Part shown: positions 49,685 through 61,610 of the stretch, one piece after another
Position numbering within the stretch: position 1 is the first letter of the stretch
Layout: the number at the start of each line of letters is the position of its first letter
Source: Pogonophryne albipinna
Taxonomy: Eukaryota; Chordata; Actinopteri; Perciformes; Artedidraconidae
Direction of reading: 5' to 3'
Length of the DNA stretch: 64,000 nt
Assembly (NCBI GenBank): GCA_028583405.1
Contig: CM053258.1
Location: 3,781,988 to 3,845,987 of the forward strand
Translations under genes and position numbers: made by a program
Notes under the pieces: model-generated
Told to the model about the DNA's origin: nothing
Database searches by the model: none
The model's input: only the letters and a program-made list of their open reading frames with translations

Positions 49685-51057
49685 CAGTGGCGGCCGGCCC
49701 ATAGGGGCACTAGGGGCGCCGCCCCACCTCTTCCCACATACAAAAAAATATATATTTAAAAAATATATATTTAAAAAAATATATATATTTTATATTTTTA
49801 TTTTTAATGAACAAGGTAAATATCATACAATTGGTATCAGTAAAATGTATAATCTACAATAAAATCTTGTTTAAAATTGTTTTACGATGTCTAAAGTTAC
49901 TGATAAGTCACATGTTTCCTGCCTGGCCTTGCCCATGGCATTAGTTTATCATTACCGGGCGGAGCCCCCGAGCCAAACAGCAGCAACCAGCACGTTGCAA
50001 AAGTCTCAATAGTAAACTGTGCCGCCGAAACATAATTTCAGCCAATCAGCGGCGTCAAATATTTTGGTCACGAGGGCGCTCACGTTGGCGCCCACGTTGC
50101 TTACGTGCGTTGACGTGAGTTGTTTTTTAGACTCGTGAGTGACCAAGGTGGCGCAGTATTTGGATGAGAATGGTGTGCAGGTGGAGTCGCCGGACCTCGG
50201 TCCGCACCCAATTCCGTGCAAGAGCTACTCTCCAATCCTTTCGAAAGGAGAAGTTTGGGAGATAAATTGATACTTAAAGACCTTGGACCGGACCAACCCG
50301 ATTTGTATATATCACAGCAAGCTCGTGAAAAAGACAAAACGTATCAACGAGGCTTCTCTGGCTAGCTGGATGCAAACAGGTAAATGCTATCTTTTGTTTC
50401 CCATGCTTGCTCTTCAAACAGCCGGGGACAGATACGATCTGTTCAGAAACTAGACAAAAGTTAAACAAGTACAAACCACAGACTGTCTGTGTCATGGAGA
50501 ATACAGTCGCTGGTTTATTTATGTCTGTATAGGCCGTTGTTGTGAGTGTGGACGGTCGGAGCATATATAACGTTAGCTTAGCCAAGCTCCATTCAGAAAA
50601 CAAGCATTCTAAAAGGTTTTTCGCCTGCCGTCTGTCTGCAGACTTGTCAAAGCATTAATTCATGGTTTTTACTAACCGGTATCAGTATGTTGTGACTTCT
50701 GCATCATTTAGAAACGTGTATTACAATTTAATCATGGTAAAATATATTCATTTTGTTGTAGTTGTAGCTCCCGAGCCAGTGCGTCTTGTTTGAATGATGC
50801 GAGTAAACACAGCTGGCAGCCGCAGTGAAACTCGAGCGACTAGAGCGATGCGATAGGAGCGTTAACTTTAGAGCAAAGCGAATATTCGCATCACGTCCGG
50901 TCTGAACGCAGCATTAAAGCGAGCTCCGCGCTGCACTGGAAACGCGCCATTACAGCACCAGAAGTCCTAATTTAAGGGGTCATTTCTCCCAAAAAAAAAA
51001 TGTTTTACTCACTATATCAACAGCCCCACCAAAAATATTTTCCACCAGCCGCCACTG
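49685..51057 (+). mobile_element. hAT element, 1373 bp, TSD GCAGAATA
   Basis: Starts CAGTGGCGGCCGGCCCATAG and ends CCAGCCGCCACTG. The flanks 49677-49684 and 51058-51065 are both GCAGAATA. The ends begin with the same CAGTGGCG as the element at 44635, so the two may be related. It carries an exon remnant at 50200-50379. Confidence 0.9.
50200..50379 (+). pseudogene. N-terminal exon remnant of a hAT (ZMYM1/TTF-like) transposase
   Basis: The plus-strand frame reads LKDLGPDQPDLYISQQAREK followed by DKTYQRGFSG and a stop. LGPDQPD-x-I...RGFS is the start motif I recall for TTF-zinc-finger hAT proteins. A donor-like CAG|GTAAAT lies at 50379. The rest of the transposase is missing. Confidence 0.5.
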
Positions 51058-51065
51058 GCAGAATA

Positions 51066-51450
51066 CATCCTTTGACTTTACTTTGTAGGAATACACAGGC
51101 CAACAATTGTCTGAAACACTACCTCTGCACACCAGTTTTGTTTTCACTTACCTGAATGTGATAACTCTGAGGGATTGGCTGCTGTTGGCTTCATGGTCGA
51201 TTAGGGGGAGATAAATCTGGAAGAGGACGCAGAGCAGCACAGAGAGAGGGGGAGCTAAACTTTGATCTGTTTCCAGTCTCAGTCCACCACTTCACTTCCT
51301 CTTTTTCACCATCAATCTGGAAGCTTAAGGGATCATTCAGGTCAGGTAAGTAAAGTCTTCTCTCCTGTACCAGCTTTTAGGATGCCGTCATGCAGCTTTA
51401 ACATGGGATCAAACTAAGAAAATGTGCTCATGTATTTTACTTTCTTTTAC
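51066..51450. other. no gene recognised
   Basis: Noncoding. Nothing identified. Confidence 0.45.
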
Positions 51451-51454
51451 TTAA

Positions 51455-52015
51455 AGGTCCCATGCCATTTCTACTGATCATAATTCCATTGTTGAGGTAT
51501 ACTAAAATAGATTGGTTTCTCATACAGCATCTCTGTATGTGTAACGGCTTGTTGGAGCTCCTGCCCCCCTCCCTATGAGCCCAGTGGCCGTCTGCGAGAC
51601 AGCGAGACACAGCGAAACCCAGCCCGAACACACACACACACGCAGCCTGGCTGGGAGTTTGTGTGTGCTCACACACCGACTCGCCGTGTCCCGCGTCTCA
51701 GGGAGGAGAAATCGGTGGAGCTGCAGCTGAGAAAAGATTCAGTGTGTGTGTGCGAGGAAGTCCGTGGATTGGTCCAATTTCACCAATTGGTCCATGGGGT
51801 CGTCGTTACGTCATTTGGTTCCCGGAAGAAAAAAATGAAGAGAAATCTCCAAGGAGGCGTTCTGGGGCAGCATAGACCGGTCTTTTCTGTTCTAGAGTTT
51901 TACTCGCTACAGGGTGTACTTTGAGGGTTTGTGACTCTGCAGACCGTTTACATGCAGAAAGCTACATAACACACAAGGGGACGGGTAATAACCGGAAAAA
52001 CATGACATGGGACCT
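51455..52015. mobile_element. TTAA-flanked MITE, 561 bp, second copy
   Basis: TTAA at 51451-51454 and 52016-52019. The ends AGGTCCCATGCCATTTCTAC and CATGACATGGGACCT are inverted. It is the same family as 17163-17816, with small deletions in the first 80 bp and in the middle. Confidence 0.85.
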
Positions 52016-52205
52016 TTAAGAAAAGAATCTTGAAACTACTTCTATCACTGAATAAGGCTGCAAATATACTGTATAAGAACAAGTGAACAAGGTAAAACAA
52101 ATCTAAGAAAATAGATATCACCATGACTCTTGCCGAGATAATTACTTACATTTAATGTGTTATTTTCTTTATTGTAAAGGTTTTCTGACATGTTATGGTC
52201 ATATA

Positions 52206-52675
52206 TGTTAGAATTACTGTCAAGGATTCACGGTAAAAGGTAGGACCCAAATGCAGACTACAAAAAGGTAAAGGTTATAAACAAAAGCGAGCTTTATTTA
52301 AAAGCTGAAAAACAAATAACATGGCATGAATCAAAAACATTGATAGTACAAGGTAGCAAGAATACACAAAACTGACCGTGACCAACATGGAGGGAGACAG
52401 GAGAGACAAACAATGAACCGACATGGAACACAGGGGAAGACTAAATACACAGAAGGGTAATCACAGGACAAGACACAGCTGGGCAGGGGAGGGAGAAACA
52501 CAAGGGCAACAGGTGAACACAATGAGACAATCAGACACATGAGGGAAACTAACGACAGGGAGGAGGACCAGACAAAACACAAGGAGGAAGACAAAAACAC
52601 CGAATGAACAGACTTTCAAAACCCATAACCAGACAGACAACACTAAAACCGTGACATAAACCTGGGAATGTGACA
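52206..52675 (-). repeat. 3' LTR
   Basis: See the element entry. Directly preceded on the minus strand by the G-rich polypurine tract. Confidence 0.93.
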
Positions 52676-52679
52676 GAAC

Positions 52680-54395
52680 CCCCCCCCTCAAGGGACGGAT
52701 CCCAGACGTCCCAAAAAAACAAAGTCCAGCAGGGTGGGTGGAGGGGGTCTGGAGGACGGGTCTCGGGGGGACGGCCCGGGGGCAAGGCAGAGACCAAGGA
52801 GGGGGTCTCGGGCGGAAGGCCCGGGGGCAAGGCAGAGTCCAAGGTGGGGAACTCGGGCGGACGGCCCTGGGGCAAGGCAGAGACCATGGAGGGGCGAAGG
52901 CCACAGCGGGCGAACTCAGGGGGCCGAGCATGAGGGCAAAGGCAGCGGCAGGAAGAGTCAGGGGGCAGGGTCCGAGGGCGAGGACCGTGGCCGGGAAAGT
53001 CAGGGGGCCGGGCTCGAGGGCGAAGACCGCGGCACTCAGGGGGCCGGCCTCGAGGGCGAAGACCGCGGCTCTCAGGGGGCCGGGCTCGAGTGCGAAGACC
53101 AGACAGCTCCGGAGGCCGGGCAGGAGCCGGTGTCGACCGGACAGGATCCGGAGCCGGTGGGACAGGTGTCGGCAAGATCCCCCACGGAAGAGGACAAGGA
53201 GTTGGCAGGACCCTCTGCGAGACAGGTGATGTCGAGGCCTCCAACGAAAACAGGACATGGGGTTGGCAGGGCCCCCGGTAGAAGAGTAGTCGGCGGGGAC
53301 CCCCAACGGGACAGGACACGGGGCCGGCAGGGCCCCCGGTAGAAGAGTAGTCGGCGGGACCCCCAACGGGACAGGACACAGGGCCGGCAGGGCCCCCGGT
53401 AGAAGAGTAGTCGGCGGGACCCCCAACGGGACAGGACACAGGGCCGGCAGGGCCCCCGGTAGAAGAGTAGTCGGCGGGACCTCCAACGGACCAGAACATT
53501 GGGTAGGGACTTGAGAGGGGACTCGAGAGTTGACTTGAAAGGGGACTTGAGAGGGAACTCGAGAGTTGACTCGAAAGGGAACTCGAGAGGTGACTCGAGA
53601 GGATACTTGACAGGGAACGCGAGAGGATACTTGAGAGGGAACTCGAGAGGTGACTTGAGAGGTGACTGGAGAGGGGACTGGAGAGTGAACTCGAGAGGGG
53701 ACTGGAGAGTGAACTCGAGAGGGGACTGGAGAGGGGACTTGAGTCGGCCGGTATGCCGACAGGACTCGGGGAGCTGGCGTCGGCTGGAGAGCCAAAAGGA
53801 GACGAGGTGCTGGAGTCGGCCGGTATGCCGACAGGACACGGGAAGCTGGCGTTGGCCGGTACGCCGACAGGACACAGGGAGCTGGCGTCGGCCGGAGAGC
53901 CAATACTGGAGCCGAAACTGGAGTCGGACTATGGCTACTGGGGCCAGGACTGGGGCTGGAACCATGGCTGCATGGGCCGGTTCTGGAGCCGGAAACATGG
54001 CTGTGGGAACCGGAACTGAAGCCTGGATCATGGCTGTGTGGGCCGGTTCTGGAGCCGGAAACATGGCTGTAAGTTCCGGTTCTGGAGCAGGGACCATGGC
54101 TGCTGGGGCCGGCACAGGAACCGGAACCATGGCTGCTGGGCAAGGAACCGGAACACGGAACCATGGCTGTGTGGGATGGTACTGGAGCACAGTACCATGA
54201 CTGTGTGGGCCGGCACTGGAGCACGGCTGTAAGGTCCGGTTCTGGAGCAGGGACCATGGCTGCTGGGGCCGGCACTGGAGCCGGAACCATGGCTGCTAGG
54301 ACCGGTACCTGAGTACGAGCTGGCTTCCTGACCTTGCGTCTTTTAGAGGTCTTTTGGAGGCTCCGTGGACCTCCAAACGCCAGGCGGGATCCCAA
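52680..54395 (-). pseudogene. Pro/Ser/Val-rich repetitive frame of the LTR element
   Basis: The open frame runs into the 3' LTR. It consists of tandem repeats, such as AMVPAPVPAP, RVPSQVSSRV and four copies of a unit near GVPPTTLLPGALP (63-bp repeats at 53280-53490). Other frames are also open. It is low-complexity coding-like DNA with no catalytic motif. It occupies the place where pol would be. Confidence 0.55.
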
Positions 54396-54627
54396 GAAAG
54401 GGTCAGAGAATGGAGACTGGCACTCAGGGCTACGAGAAAAACTCTAAGAAACTCAGGCAATGAGCTTCTCAACCATGGCACATTGTCCACCTCCATTTGT
54501 GCCTTTTTGAGGACAGCCTCTTTGTCCCATTTAGCCGAGGTTCTACTCCATTCAGCATAATGACACTGAAGAGTGTACTCTAGGGAGAACAAGTCCAAAT
54601 AAAAATAAAAATCTGCTGGGTCCATTG
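54296..54627 (-). pseudogene. orphan gag-like N-terminus of the LTR element
   Basis: From an ATG at about 54627 the frame reads MDPADFYFYLDLFSLEYTLQ, CHYAEWSRTSAKWDKEAVLK, and VDNVPWLRSSLPEFLRVFLV. I recall this only as an uncharacterised repeat-associated protein start in fish. A frameshift near 54350-54390 passes the sequence (SKRRKVRKPARTQVPV) into the long Pro-rich frame below. Function unknown; a gag role is inferred from position behind the 5' LTR. Confidence 0.5.
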
Positions 54628-54642
54628 TTGGTCGGTTCATTC

Positions 54643-55110
54643 TGTTAGAATCACTGTCAAGGATTCGCGGGAAAAGGTAGGACCCAAATGCAGACTACAA
54701 AAAGGTAAAGGTTATAAACAAAAGCGAGCTTTATTTAAAAGCTGAAAAACAAATACATGGCATGAATCAAAAACATTGATAGTACAAGGTAGCACGAATA
54801 CACAAAACTGACCGTGACCAACATGGAGGGAGACAGGAGAGACAAACAATGAACCAACATGGAACACAGGGGAAGACTAAATACACAGAAGGGTAATCAC
54901 AGGACAAGACACAGCTGGGCAGGGGAGGGAGAAACACAAGGGCAACAGGTGAACACAATGAGACAATCAGACACACCAGGGAAACTAACGACAGGGAGGA
55001 GGACCAGACAAAACACAAGGAGGAAGACAAAACACCGAATGAACAGACTTTCGAAACCCATAACCAGACAGACAACACTAAAACCGTGACATAAACCTGG
55101 GAGTGTGACA
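54643..55110 (-). repeat. 5' LTR
   Basis: Direct repeat of 52206-52675, one base shorter at two places. Confidence 0.93.
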
Positions 55111-55115
55111 ATATA

Positions 55116-56698
55116 ACCATATTATGCAAATGAGGCTTGTTCAATGATAATTATTGGGTAATGTAGTTGAGATATCCAGATGGAAAAAACACCTTAATAT
55201 GTATTTTGGATGTTTTGTTTTTGCTTTTCTAAAAAACATGTTGGTTAAACAACATAATCCACATTTTGAATAACTTCGTCATCATTTTTAGACATCGCTA
55301 CGATTGATATCTAAAACTCAACAACTCATGCCCAAACTAGATTGATTAGGCAAGAGGAAACACTCTCGTTTCTTTTGGTGGGGGGGGGGATAGTCCCTTT
55401 TGAGGGGATTTATTTCCTGAAACTAGAGAAGATAAACTGATTTTATTCGTCCCCCTGCCATGACTACAACAAGAACTTAAAAAAGTTATTTCAAGATGGT
55501 CAGCGACACGAGACGTGATTCCTGCGTGAGAGAAAAATTGTTTAAACTCTAAATCTGTGTTCAGTATGCCATGTGGAGGAATCATCTAAATGCTAACAAC
55601 GTTGACTCAGCCATATCATGGGATGGGGGCACGTGAACCCCCCCCACCTTACACTGCATCACACACAAAATAATAAAAACATTCCCATGGTTGTAATCTG
55701 CTTTGTGAGTATTTGTTCCATCTAATGACTCAGGCTACCTATAATGTAATACACGCACACACACACACACACAGCCAGCTGGGCCACTAGCTGCTGTCCT
55801 GCTCTGTTCAGATGCTCCAGCTCAGGATTTGAGGCTGCAGTGTAATTTTCCAACAATCCACATTTCCCGACCATCTGCTGCCGAACGAAACAGAAAAAGC
55901 GAGGCAGTAATTATTATCCATTTGAGAGTCATAACAAACCAACAGAGCAGCTAAAATGCCTCCTCCATCTACAGGAGTGCATGAACTGACGTTTTCATAG
56001 GGGAAGCAAACAAATCATGTTTTAATGACAAGCATCACACAGCAGCGGAGAATCATTCTTTGGTTTTTGATTGGGAAAACGGCACTTGAACCAAATGCAA
56101 TATAACAACGTGAATTGGTCTGAACTGGTTTCATGTCTCTACATAACAAGTCAAGTTGCAGTTTACATCCATTTCTGTCCAAAATATCATCACGTCATCA
56201 TTGTATGTATTTAAGTTTCAAAGTAGCATATACAGTAAGGTGTTAAGCTGACGTCCAACCAGACGTAACCAAAATAATTAACCAGAAGTCCAAATTCAGA
56301 ATTCACAAATGCTCCCTTTTTATACTTCAGAAAGCATCATAACAAAAAGCCATCCTGAGAAAGAAAATGTCAGGCATTCATAAAATAATACTTACCATTA
56401 TCAGGATTTATGTGCAATATGTTGTGTCTAGTTTGTAGAAATGTATTGTATTTCTGTGTCCGTAATTCTTGCAGTTTTTGGCAATTTGGTGACCTTTCTT
56501 TTTGTACCCACACAAACACTTGAAATCTGTCCTTTTTTTCTATCTTGATTCTGATTGATCAACTCATTTGTTTCATGTGTTTCAACCTTTAAAAACACAA
56601 CCAGACACTACTACACCTGCATTAAAACCAGAACAAAAGACAGAAGAGTAGACAGGAAGTAGGACAAGGGGAACTCTCTGTAGGCTCTTTTACTTGTC
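55116..56698. other. no gene recognised
   Basis: AT-rich noncoding sequence with G and C runs at 55380-55389 and 55638-55645 and a short (AC)n at 55753-55773. Confidence 0.45.
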
Positions 56699-56739
56699 AC
56701 TTTTATTGGATAAAACATCATGTTTTATCCAATAAAAGT
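56699..56739. repeat. perfect 20-bp palindrome with a 1-nt centre
   Basis: ACTTTTATTGGATAAAACAT, then C, then its exact reverse complement. Confidence 0.92.
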
Positions 56740-56876
56740 ATATAACATAAAATACGTTTCCAGACAATACACTTTCAAGATGGTCTAAATAGGTTTATAC
56801 TGATAGTGAATGCATCCCTCTTCACCTCAATGCATCTGCAGTGCAAACTGATTTTTCGTGTCACCACCACCCACCG

Positions 56877-57084
<208 letters not shown>

Positions 57085-57157
57085 ATGTAGAAGAAACATA
57101 TTAGGGTCAATCAATGAAAGGACAAGCCTCCAGGACTCAAAGTAAATAGAAAGCAGG

Positions 57158-57243
57158 ACTTCTCTCCTCTCCTCTCCTCTCCTCCTTTCCTCTCCTCCTC
57201 TCCTCCTCTCCTCCTCTCCTCCTCTCCTCCTCTCCTTCTCTTT
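57158..57243. repeat. (CCTCT/CCTCCTCT)n pyrimidine tract
   Basis: Repeats of TCTCC and TCCTC, first as pentamers and then as octamers, all pyrimidine on the plus strand. Confidence 0.92.
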
Positions 57244-58135
57244 TAGCCCAGGACTGCTGACCTTTCGCCCAAACTGTGAAATGTCAAGAGGATGCTTGTA
57301 ATGTCACAAACAGCTCATCGGGGCGAGGATGCCGTTGTTATGGAGACCGCATCACGTCCGAAAGCTCGATGAGACTTGTTTCACCTGAATAAAAAATAGC
57401 AGCCATTTTTTATTTGACCTTTAGTTCCGTTGTGATTCTGCAGTTATTCTCTAACAGGGTGCAGCAACTGTTTACTATACATTCATGGAAACGTTTCATT
57501 GTGTTAAAAATGAGGCAACATTTACATTAATAATATTTTAGATTATAAAAGCAATGCCAGTTTATTTATACAGCACGAAAACAGTCTTTTTTGACGGACA
57601 GAAAATGCAAATTAAAGCTAAAATAGCATCAGTTATAAAATCTAACGTGTAAAAACTGTCGTCAATAGTGTTTTTCTTTATCATTAAATGCATAAAATTA
57701 GTAATCAATCAAAGCATTTTGTGGAATTCTACACTTGAATTGCCCAGTGCACTTTACAGAAAATACGTTTTTTTAAAGAGTTATCATGACCGTTTACGAG
57801 CTTCTGATTAATTCAAGTGAAATTCAACCCAACTGTCCATCACTGCTGTTTTTCCATTGATGCATGTCTGAGTAAAAGCAGCGAGACCCTGTTTCTGTCA
57901 ATGTCGAGATGATGGTTTATCTTGCGAATATTCGCTCGGATAAATGAAACCCCTGACGGCTTCCTCATAAAATATTTTCAGTATTAATGGCTTGTGATGG
58001 AAGCTGTAAATTCATGTTAAAATGAAGCAGCCATCTTGAGGTTTTGGCATTTCAATTATCCACAACACCCTGCGCAGTGCACTCTGTCATTCTGTCAACT
58101 TTAATGTTTTAATATTCTGTTTTAAAGGCTGCTCA

Positions 58136-58137
<2 letters not shown>
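57244..58137. other. no gene recognised
   Basis: Non-repetitive noncoding sequence. 57870-58060 is free of repeats and moderately GC balanced. No coding evidence. Confidence 0.4.

Positions 58138-58138
<1 letters not shown>

Positions 58139-58184
<46 letters not shown>
58139..58184. repeat. (CA)n microsatellite
   Basis: Pure CA run of 46 bp. Confidence 0.95.
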
Positions 58185-58186
<2 letters not shown>

Positions 58187-58782
58187 TGTATAGGCATTTA
58201 GTGCAAACACACACACAATTTTTGATTTATAGTCGGAGCTATGCCTCAGTGACTAACCAGAGTGACATATTAATGTGAAGGCAAAATGAGTGACGTTCTC
58301 ATACATTTTCTAGTGACTGTGTGAAGAGGGATAATTTACTGTAATCCATTTGATGAGGAGCAAGCAGGCGTTCAGGAGAGCATCCATCAGGACGCTGGAG
58401 TTGACTGTAATATGTGATTATCTTGATCAACATGACACCCAAACACACACTTACATATTATGCGCACACACTCACAAAGGTCCTGCTTTGTTTTTTAAAT
58501 ATAAGAGAAAATATTATGTTAATTTCAGGTTAATATTTGTATTTTATGTCTCTACTGGGACATGTCTCCATGCTTCAATGTTCAAAAAGCTCTTTATTTT
58601 TCTCATACTGCCTGTGCTGCAGCACCTCTTTTCACCCTCTGTCTGAAACCAGAGCCCAGTCTGCTCTGATTGGTTATCTGGTTGACTCTGTTGTGATTGG
58701 TCAACCGCTTAGAGATGTCACGCCCCTTAGCCTATCACATACAATGTGTTGGAGCACTAGCCAATAGAAGCGCGAGTGTTAC

Positions 58783-59390
<608 letters not shown>

Positions 59391-59556
59391 GTTACGTAGT
59401 GATGTCACTATGTTCCTGAAGTCAAAGGAGTCCAAAAGGGACCATGGGGGAGTGTGGGGGAAATACACTAGCCTTTGCAGACCATTTACATGCACTAAAA
59501 CCTATAAAACACACTACAGGAAAGAGAAAACCCCAAAAAGCATTAAAGGGCCACTT

Positions 59557-60741
59557 AAAAAACGTCAACCATTTCTGATTTCTTGCAACTGTGGGTTATA
59601 TGTTTGTATTTTTTGGCCACATCTTCACGACAACATAACCGCAACAAATAAAAAGCTGTCAAAACTATGAAACTTCAGATTTGTGTCAGGACAATGTGAA
59701 GTTGGCCCCATTGCAGAGAAAGGCAGAGTGGTAAAGTTCAATGATGAATTGCCATATTAAGGTTGACAGTATATCGGCTTACATGCAGGTGCAGGTTCAT
59801 GCAACATGAATGTGAAAGCAAGGAAACAAGGGCAATAAGGAAGAGAAACTAAATGTCAGCAGGTGTGTTGGTTCGTGTGTCGCTATCGACGAGAGGAATC
59901 AGGATGAGTAAATGATTCATGAAAGTATCATGTCTGCACAGGCACAGTGTTTGAGGACCACTCTTCCCACACAAACTATTGAATACTGGGAGAAAACATC
60001 CTCCATGTGCAGTTGAAAATGCTTTTTGTTTTTTGGATGGGAAGCTCTACCATCTGCCGTCAAGAGAACAGAGTTTACTTGCTTGACTTGTTTGGAGTGG
60101 TTAAAGATGATTTCTGATCAGAGTTTCCATCTCAAATGCACTCAGTGGAACATTTGAGCCGTTTTGATGCTTTTTCCTACAAGACTTATAGGCAGCATGA
60201 GTCCATCTTCTTCTTCACTCCATTGCTTCCAATACATAGAAGATAAATCAAGTGCCGAGAGTCCATTGACGTGAGGGGAAAATAAATGGACCATTTGTTT
60301 GACAGAACTCATTTTCCCACTTCCAGGGGAATAAAGTACACTGTGTTTTATTCTGCTTCTTTTTTCTGGCTCTGGCCTCTCTTCCTGTGTCACTCGTTTG
60401 TCTTGACAAATATGTGTGCTCGGTAGCAGACGGCCATATATCGGGTTGGATTAGTACGCGCACACACACACACTCAGTCTGGCCTTGTCTGCTGGAGGCA
60501 CCTGCTGTAGCCCGAGAACAGGTGCGCTGAGATAATAATCCCAGCAGGAGCACTGATCTGCTTTCTTCTGTCTTATCCCTCTCACTATGTCCCCCCTCTG
60601 TTCACTCCTAACCAGGTGCACCAGTTCACCAAACACTCAGCCAAGAATATGAATCCAATAACAACTGAAAACTGGCTGATGATCAGGAAATAGCACTAAT
60701 TAACAACACCTTTTGTGTATCCATGGAAGTCAACAGGATGA
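59557..60741. other. no gene recognised
   Basis: Noncoding, with a short CA run near 60462. Open frames show no motif. Confidence 0.45.
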
Positions 60742-60749
60742 CTTTACCA

Positions 60750-61032
60750 TAGGGCTGCTCAATTAATCGTATTTTAATCGTGATTACGATTATGGCTTGC
60801 AACGATTACGAAAACAACGTAATCGAAATAAAACGATTAGTTTTTATTATTATTTTAAATGATTTTTTTCAAGTTCAGGGTAATCAACTGTTAAAAACAT
60901 ACTGTTCAAAAAAAAATTCCCCAATAAATGGATGTTTTCAAAGTCAATGAATAATCGCATTTAATAATCGCAATTACAATTATTGACCCAAATAATCGAG
61001 ATTATGATTTTTGCCATAATCGAGCAGCCCTA
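60750..61032. mobile_element. hAT-like MITE, 283 bp, TSD CTTTACCA
   Basis: The ends TAGGGCTGCTCAATTAATCG and ATAATCGAGCAGCCCTA are inverted. The flanks 60742-60749 and 61033-61040 are CTTTACCA. Second copy of the element at 5371-5648, largely colinear with it. Confidence 0.9.
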
Positions 61033-61329
61033 CTTTACCATAATGCAAACATACACTCATTCTGCCTTGTCCTATTTATTCATTCATATCTGCTCTCACC
61101 TGGGGGGATGGTTTGACTGGATGTGTGGACAGTTTTCCGGTTACGCCACATTGATCACTGCTGAAAGAGTCCTCAGGAGGGGAAGGCTTCGGGCTGCTGG
61201 ATGTCTCTCTTTACGCTGTAATTCTATTGCTAAGAAGCTCCATGACAGGAATCCAGTTTGTATGTAGCTGGAAACATCGACTTTCAGCTATGATTCAGGC
61301 CATAGAGGGATGAAAGAGTTGAGAAGAAG

Positions 61330-61610
61330 TCGAAGAATTGTCTCGCCTCAAAAACCATGGGTGCTCAAGCTTTCAGCTGCTCGGCTCCTAGACTCTGGAA
61401 CTCCCTGCCACTACACATCCGTCTGATTCCATAACAACATTCAAAACACAACTCAAAACCCACCTGTTCAAACTGGCATTTTCTTTATAAACTGTACCCT
61501 GTGTCCTTTTGTGTCCTTCTATAGTCCCATTTCCTGCTGTTTGTCCTTGTCTTACCCCGGCTGATCCACTGTTTAATTGTTCCCTATATTGCCGCTAGGG
61601 TGTCCTTCGG
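61330..61610 (+). pseudogene. LINE ORF2 C-terminal fragment, frameshifted
   Basis: CTCGGCTCCTAGACTCTGGA then ACTCCCTGCCACTACACATC encodes the (A)PRLWNSLPLHIR motif. AAACCCACCTGTTCAAACTG encodes the following KTHLFKL. The two are in different frames. A non-LTR retrotransposon tail. Confidence 0.5.

Larger units (their letters stand above)
52206..55110 (-). mobile_element. LTR retrotransposon, internally deleted, TSD ATATA
   Basis: Two LTRs (52206-52675, 470 bp; 54643-55110, 468 bp) differ at about 11 sites by eye (9 substitutions, 2 one-base indels). On the minus strand each begins TGTCACA and ends TTCTAACA. ATATA flanks the element (52201-52205, 55111-55115). A polypurine tract (TTGAGGGGGGGGGTTC) lies just inside the 3' LTR. 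A standard TGG primer site after the 5' LTR is not obvious. No protease, RT or integrase is present. Confidence 0.93.

Noticed and set aside
52670..54232. Plus-strand Arg/Gly-rich frames in the LTR element
   Set aside because: Antisense to the Pro-rich repeats. The LTR, PPT and gag-like start all indicate minus-strand orientation.
61130..61270. Possible Tc1/mariner transposase helix (ITAERVLRRGRLRAAG)
   Set aside because: Resemblance to the VRRRLxxAGL motif is weak and no D,D motif or inverted termini were found.
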